From NCBI GenBank assembly GCA_037783415.1, contig JAZGTN010000054.1, forward strand, positions 310,001 to 374,000: DNA of 64,000 nucleotides. The letters are read 5' to 3'. Origin of the DNA: Leptasterias polaris (Eukaryota; Echinodermata; Asteroidea; Forcipulatida; Asteriidae). A model generated the notes under the pieces. It saw nothing but the letters and a program-made list of their open reading frames with translations. It was not told the DNA's origin and did no database searches. How positions within the stretch are numbered: the stretch's first letter is position 1; each line of letters begins with the position of its first letter. Of this stretch, positions 60,134-64,000 are shown piece by piece. Position numbers and translations under genes: made by a program.

Positions 60134-60204
60134 TCAGTACTTTCATTGTAGCCCTTACATTGAGTGTCTTTCTGATGGCCAAGAAGAAGAAAGAGGAAGA
60201 ATAA
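60134..60204 (+). CDS. Candidate terminal coding exon with a membrane helix
   Basis: The acceptor TTACATTTTTGTAG ends at 60133. The frame then reads STFIVALTLSVFLMA followed by KKKKEEE and a TAA stop embedded in AATAAA (60200-60205). This looks like a hydrophobic helix with a charged tail. I do not recognise the protein. Its entry phase (one base carried over) matches the end of FERM-gene exon 11 (49891), so it could be an alternative 3' exon of that gene or the last exon of an unseen gene. It may also be chance. Confidence 0.3.
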
Positions 60205-60205
60205 A

Positions 60206-62340
60206 GAGACGGTGTACGAATCTTGATTGTTTCATCTCAATTTGTTTTCGACCTGCGCCTCTTTTCGATTAGTTATAAATCGAAAGGGCCATAACACGTT
60301 CAAATTGGATTGTAGCTGATATCAGGTGCCAATTACTTGGTTCATTTTCCAAGTGAATGGCGATCGAATGACCAATTGCTTTCGGTTGGTAACAATAATA
60401 GCTGTTGAAAATCGTACTCAAAAATTAAAGTTTACTGTCTACATGATTGGGTTTGTGTGACTTGAGAGAAGTCTAGCTCAGGGAGAATGACCTTTATTAT
60501 CCTGTTTACTTATCAGTGCAAAAGGAACATAATTTATGTTACCTCAGGATGATGTAATATTTTACCTGTGGTCAAAATATTCTTGGCTGGAACATAGAGC
60601 AAGGGGTGAAGCGAATGTATTTTAGAAATCCCCAAAGTGAGCCACTATAGGCTTACTTCTTCAGTCAGTAGAATGACGGGTACGCTACCACTTAAGGTGA
60701 TTCTCAGAGCCATTTTCCATCGCTGGATTTTTGTTCATACCGACCCTCCTTTATACCTGGACAACATGACGACGAATCCTAAGTGATTTTCACAAGCATT
60801 CCATAAATTAGAGAGAAAAGATAGATGGTTGATCACAGTAGAGCTGCTAATCCTTGGTCTCTATGGACAGGTGCAATCCTATACTGACACGTTAGAGGCG
60901 TTCCTAAGAAACCCAAATGACCTCACAGAAAAACTGTCGAGGAGTAATGGAGACGCATGTTGGGGCTAATTGACACCTGTTATAACACAAATGAACCAGA
61001 CACGCTTTTTTACATTATCGTGCTTTACATAAAATGAGGCGCTACACGATTGGAAAACTAGCCCGTTTTTTCAATTTTCGAACTAGAGTTTTTTTATCGC
61101 CGTTGATGGCGCCACGAATTTTCGGAACTCATACTGCAGACTGGTGCAGAATTTATATCGTCGTCTCTATTATGCATTGATGGTTTCTTTGGATTGTTAC
61201 CTGTTTCCTCGAGGTTTTGTTCCCCAATAACTTGTTTAAGTGTGTATCATGTAGGTCTTAGAAATAGCAAAAAGTGTCCCAAGCTGGTTTTCCTTTATTT
61301 TCCGAGGAACTTAATCCGGCGATGCTTTATTAACAACTCTTAAAAAGATTTCAAGTTGTAAAGTATAATTTTTGAAGTTGTTTTATAAAAGCTTCAATTA
61401 CTATTAAATTGTTCATATAGATCAAGGGTTGTTACTACTGAGAAGCACCGAAATGGGCACGATGGTAGGAACAAATACTGAAAACAGAAACAATTCCAGT
61501 CCTATATACAAATGTCAATGACCATCTAGGCCTACAATTATTATTAAAACCTACAATAATTGCTAAATGAATGCACACATGTGTACGTAATGCATATTAC
61601 TTTGGTGTATTTTAAAACAGTTGTTGAAGTCAACGACACTTAGGCCTACCTCTTTTTGATCTGATTTGATTTGAATCGGTTTATTAAGAAACATTCTATC
61701 TCCGTCGGCAAATTCTTTAGCAATATGAAAGACAGATTATTTCAACCAGCAAATACAAAGACTCGTACAAGAATGCAGATAAATAAAACATGAAGTATCA
61801 ACAGCATGCATACACAAAAATTTGAAAAAGAGGGGGGGGGCTATGTTCTAAATAACCTTTAAATCGTAAGATGGCCTCCATACCCACACCCTTGTCCTAT
61901 ACCTATGCATAAGGTTTGTGTTTCCCACGCTTCCAAAAATGGTCGACGCACGCACTTTGCACCATTCACTCCAATTTAGGGCAGTGCAAACCCCCCCCCC
62001 CCCCAAAAAAAAACACCCCAAAACCCCCAAAACTAAACTTGACAGCAATTTTCACCTACACTTGTTGAGCATATTTAAGAAACAAATTGTTTATATGTGT
62101 TTAAAAATATTGAGCTTTAAAGTCACAAACAAAATAATTGCAAATAAATAGCTTAATTGTCTCTTCTAACAACAGTGTCTAGTATAATTATTGGTACTCA
62201 ATTCTTGAACTCTTCACCGTCCACGTGGGGATTGAAAAACGAAATGTGTCAAAAGGGGATGGTTCTTGCAACCGGGATCACTTTATTGATTTTTTTAAAT
62301 ATACATATACCCTATTTTTGATATAAGGCTATTATACCAT
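60206..62340. other. Stretch without a certain gene
   Basis: A short open frame near 60870-60968 after TCTATGGACAG ends in TAA but resembles no family. Homopolymer G and C tracts lie at 61830-61840 and 61990-62003. Nothing else is recognisable. Confidence 0.45.
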
Positions 62341-62343
62341 GCC

Positions 62344-62507
62344 CGATATGGGGCAGAGGGAGGCCCCCCCAAACTAACCCTAACCCTAACACACTCTTCC
62401 CTCTTGTATACAGAAGCACCCCCCCTAAAATTCTCAAAAGAATTCCTGAGATTCCCAGAACACAATGAAGACACAATAGAGGGGGGGCCTCCCTCTGCCC
62501 CATATCG
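62344..62507. repeat. Inverted repeat with perfect 27-bp arms
   Basis: Arms at 62344-62370 (starting CGATATGGGGCAGAGGGAGG) and 62481-62507 are exact inverses. The loop is 110 bases and includes CTAACCCTAACCCTAAC. Confidence 0.9.
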
Positions 62508-62594
62508 AGCAGCAATTGAAGGCTATGCAGGTAAAACGATTCCGTCAATTATTTTACCCTTCTCAAATTCTTTAATCCCTCTTTTTGTTCTATA

Positions 62595-63459
62595 AGCCTT
62601 TTTGAGTTATGGCGGACACAATGCTACACCACTATAAGGTTTGGGTAAATTTGTCTGTATACTGTTAAGAATTCGTATTTATAATGTTTACGCAACCTTA
62701 TGTAAGTCTACGCAACCTTATGTAAGTCCAAGTATGTTAACCGGTGGTCGCGATTCTCGTCTTGATGACCCATTGTCCCCGAGCGCATTTGCCAGAAGAA
62801 CATTGGAATTCCACGAGTAATCGGTGGTTTAAAAGGACGGACCGTGCTTGCGAGTCGGCAGAATCTAAGCTTTGGTTTCCAGAAACTGACGGGTGATAAC
62901 TTTGACTGCCGGGTTAGCAGCCGTGAGGCGTGGCCCGGAGATCTCCTGCTGACGTGACCGTATGGAGTCCTCGCCGGTACCTACTGCCGTCTGCAGTGAT
63001 GACACACCCGCGTTCTTGATGGTCCACTTTCTACCTCCCTCGCTGGTTCATCCGGTATACAGACGTTGATGTCGCCGCAGAGCACATCGCGGATTCGCCC
63101 ACGACTGGACCAGCCACGGGACTTCAAACCCCAGCCTAGAATCTCAATGGAGGTATACCTCTCCCCTATTCACGCGTTCCGTTACCACCACCCTATTTTC
63201 ATTGTATTTAATTATTCTCATTGTATTTAAATAATTCGATTTCCACTTATGCTTGTATATTTTTGAAGCGCTGAGTATGTATTTCATTAAATGTCTTATA
63301 TTTTGTTGTTCTAAACGTTGACTCCCATTCACATTCATTCAAGTACGGTTTTTTCCCCTTTAAATTCTGTTAAGCTGTCCTTTCGATTTGTGGCTTCGTA
63401 ACAATACACCCAAACTAAACAGTGTACTCCTATAGTGTCCGCCATATCTCAACAAGGCT
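62595..63459. mobile_element. TIR element with GC-rich core (AGCCTTTTTGAGTTATGGCG ends)
   Basis: The left end AGCCTTNTTGAGNTATGGCGGACAC (62595-62619) is inverted at 63435-63459 with two mismatches, and GGTTTGGGT/ACCCAAACT pair further in. The interior includes a 20-bp tandem duplication (62684-62727) and a GC-rich unexplained block (62740-63150). No transposase. Confidence 0.7.
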
Positions 63460-64000
63460 AATTGTTCTTCCCTTATTTCTTTGTGTTTCTATCTATCGTT
63501 CCTTTCTGTTCATACCCCCCGTTCAAGTTTTCTTTTTCAAACGATAGGGGGGAAGCCCCCCCCCCCCCGCGGCGCCGCACCTGGTCTCTCGGATATGGTG
63601 ATTTAAATATTTCCTATCGCACACCTGTTTGTCCATGGGTGGCTTTATTCCATCCGCTTGAGACTAAGCGCCAAAGCTGTTTGAAGAGAGAGAGAGAAAA
63701 ACAACACTACCCTTGAATCTATTATGATTGTAACTTCTTCTTTTTCACGCATTTCTTTATAAAGGATCATCAAAGCAAAATTTAAAGTATACGTTGACAA
63801 GTTTTTTACTTTCCATGTTCCATTGGGAATGTTTCCTACCTGTCAGTACATTACAATATTTTGAAATATTTGTGAACTGCGAAACTCCTGATTTACGTAT
63901 AAACATACTCGGAAGGACAACAGTGACTTTGGTGATTTGTATTGAAATACGCACACTAACGCACTATTGTTATGATTTAAACAGTTTTTTTCACCATTTG

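Noticed and set aside
60870..60968. A 33-codon frame after TCTATGGACAG as a terminal exon
   Set aside because: The acceptor is weak, and the peptide resembles nothing known to me.

Overview
This window is nuclear DNA from an animal. Genes are split into short exons with GT..AG introns, several noncoding stretches run for kilobases, the DNA is AT-rich, and it is packed with MITEs, tRNA-derived SINEs, LINE tails, a solo LTR and Penelope-like ends. One MITE family flanked by TTAA and another ending in GGGCCCAATTTCAT resemble repeats I associate with sea stars and other echinoderms. I therefore suggest an echinoderm, as recognition and not proof. All long single-frame ORFs outside the exons below are shadows or repeat translations. 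I see no prokaryotic operon, phage or CRISPR content.

Four protein-coding genes can be reconstructed exon by exon, and every junction keeps frame. (1) DDX59, minus strand, 9905 to 1993: N-terminal zf-HIT domain and helicase core through motif III. The C-terminal helicase lobe lies beyond the left edge, and a 1.83 kb TIR transposon sits in the intron at that edge. (2) POLI, plus strand, 12475 to 22278: nine exons, 831 codons, a Y-family translesion polymerase with a PIP-like box and two ubiquitin-binding motifs. DDX59 and POLI are head to head. (3) IDNK (gluconokinase), minus strand, 28272 to 25114: five exons, 184 residues, complete, with a tiny P-loop exon. It is tail to tail with POLI. (4) A FRMD5/FRMD3-type FERM protein, plus strand, 28722 to 52642: twelve exons, 559 residues, with a C-terminal membrane anchor. 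IDNK and the FERM gene are divergent, 449 bp apart between start codons, the same arrangement as human IDNK and FRMD3.

Possible extra coding pieces are a 42-nt phase-preserving cassette exon (44496-44537) and a terminal-exon-like segment (60134-60204) with a short membrane helix. Both are splice-compatible with the FERM gene. From about 52.6 kb to the right end I find no certain gene: probable 3' UTR, a 13-bp minisatellite, fold-back elements and GC-rich repeats.

The repeat landscape is the most unusual part: a perfect spacerless 70-bp palindrome inside a transposon in the DDX59 5' intron, sixteen identical 12-bp units beside a MITE, and two near-identical 175-bp Penelope-like ends in opposite orientation, one of which supplies the branch-point region of a DDX59 exon. 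I did not find a convincing new multi-gene system; the leads offered are about gene structure and mobile elements.
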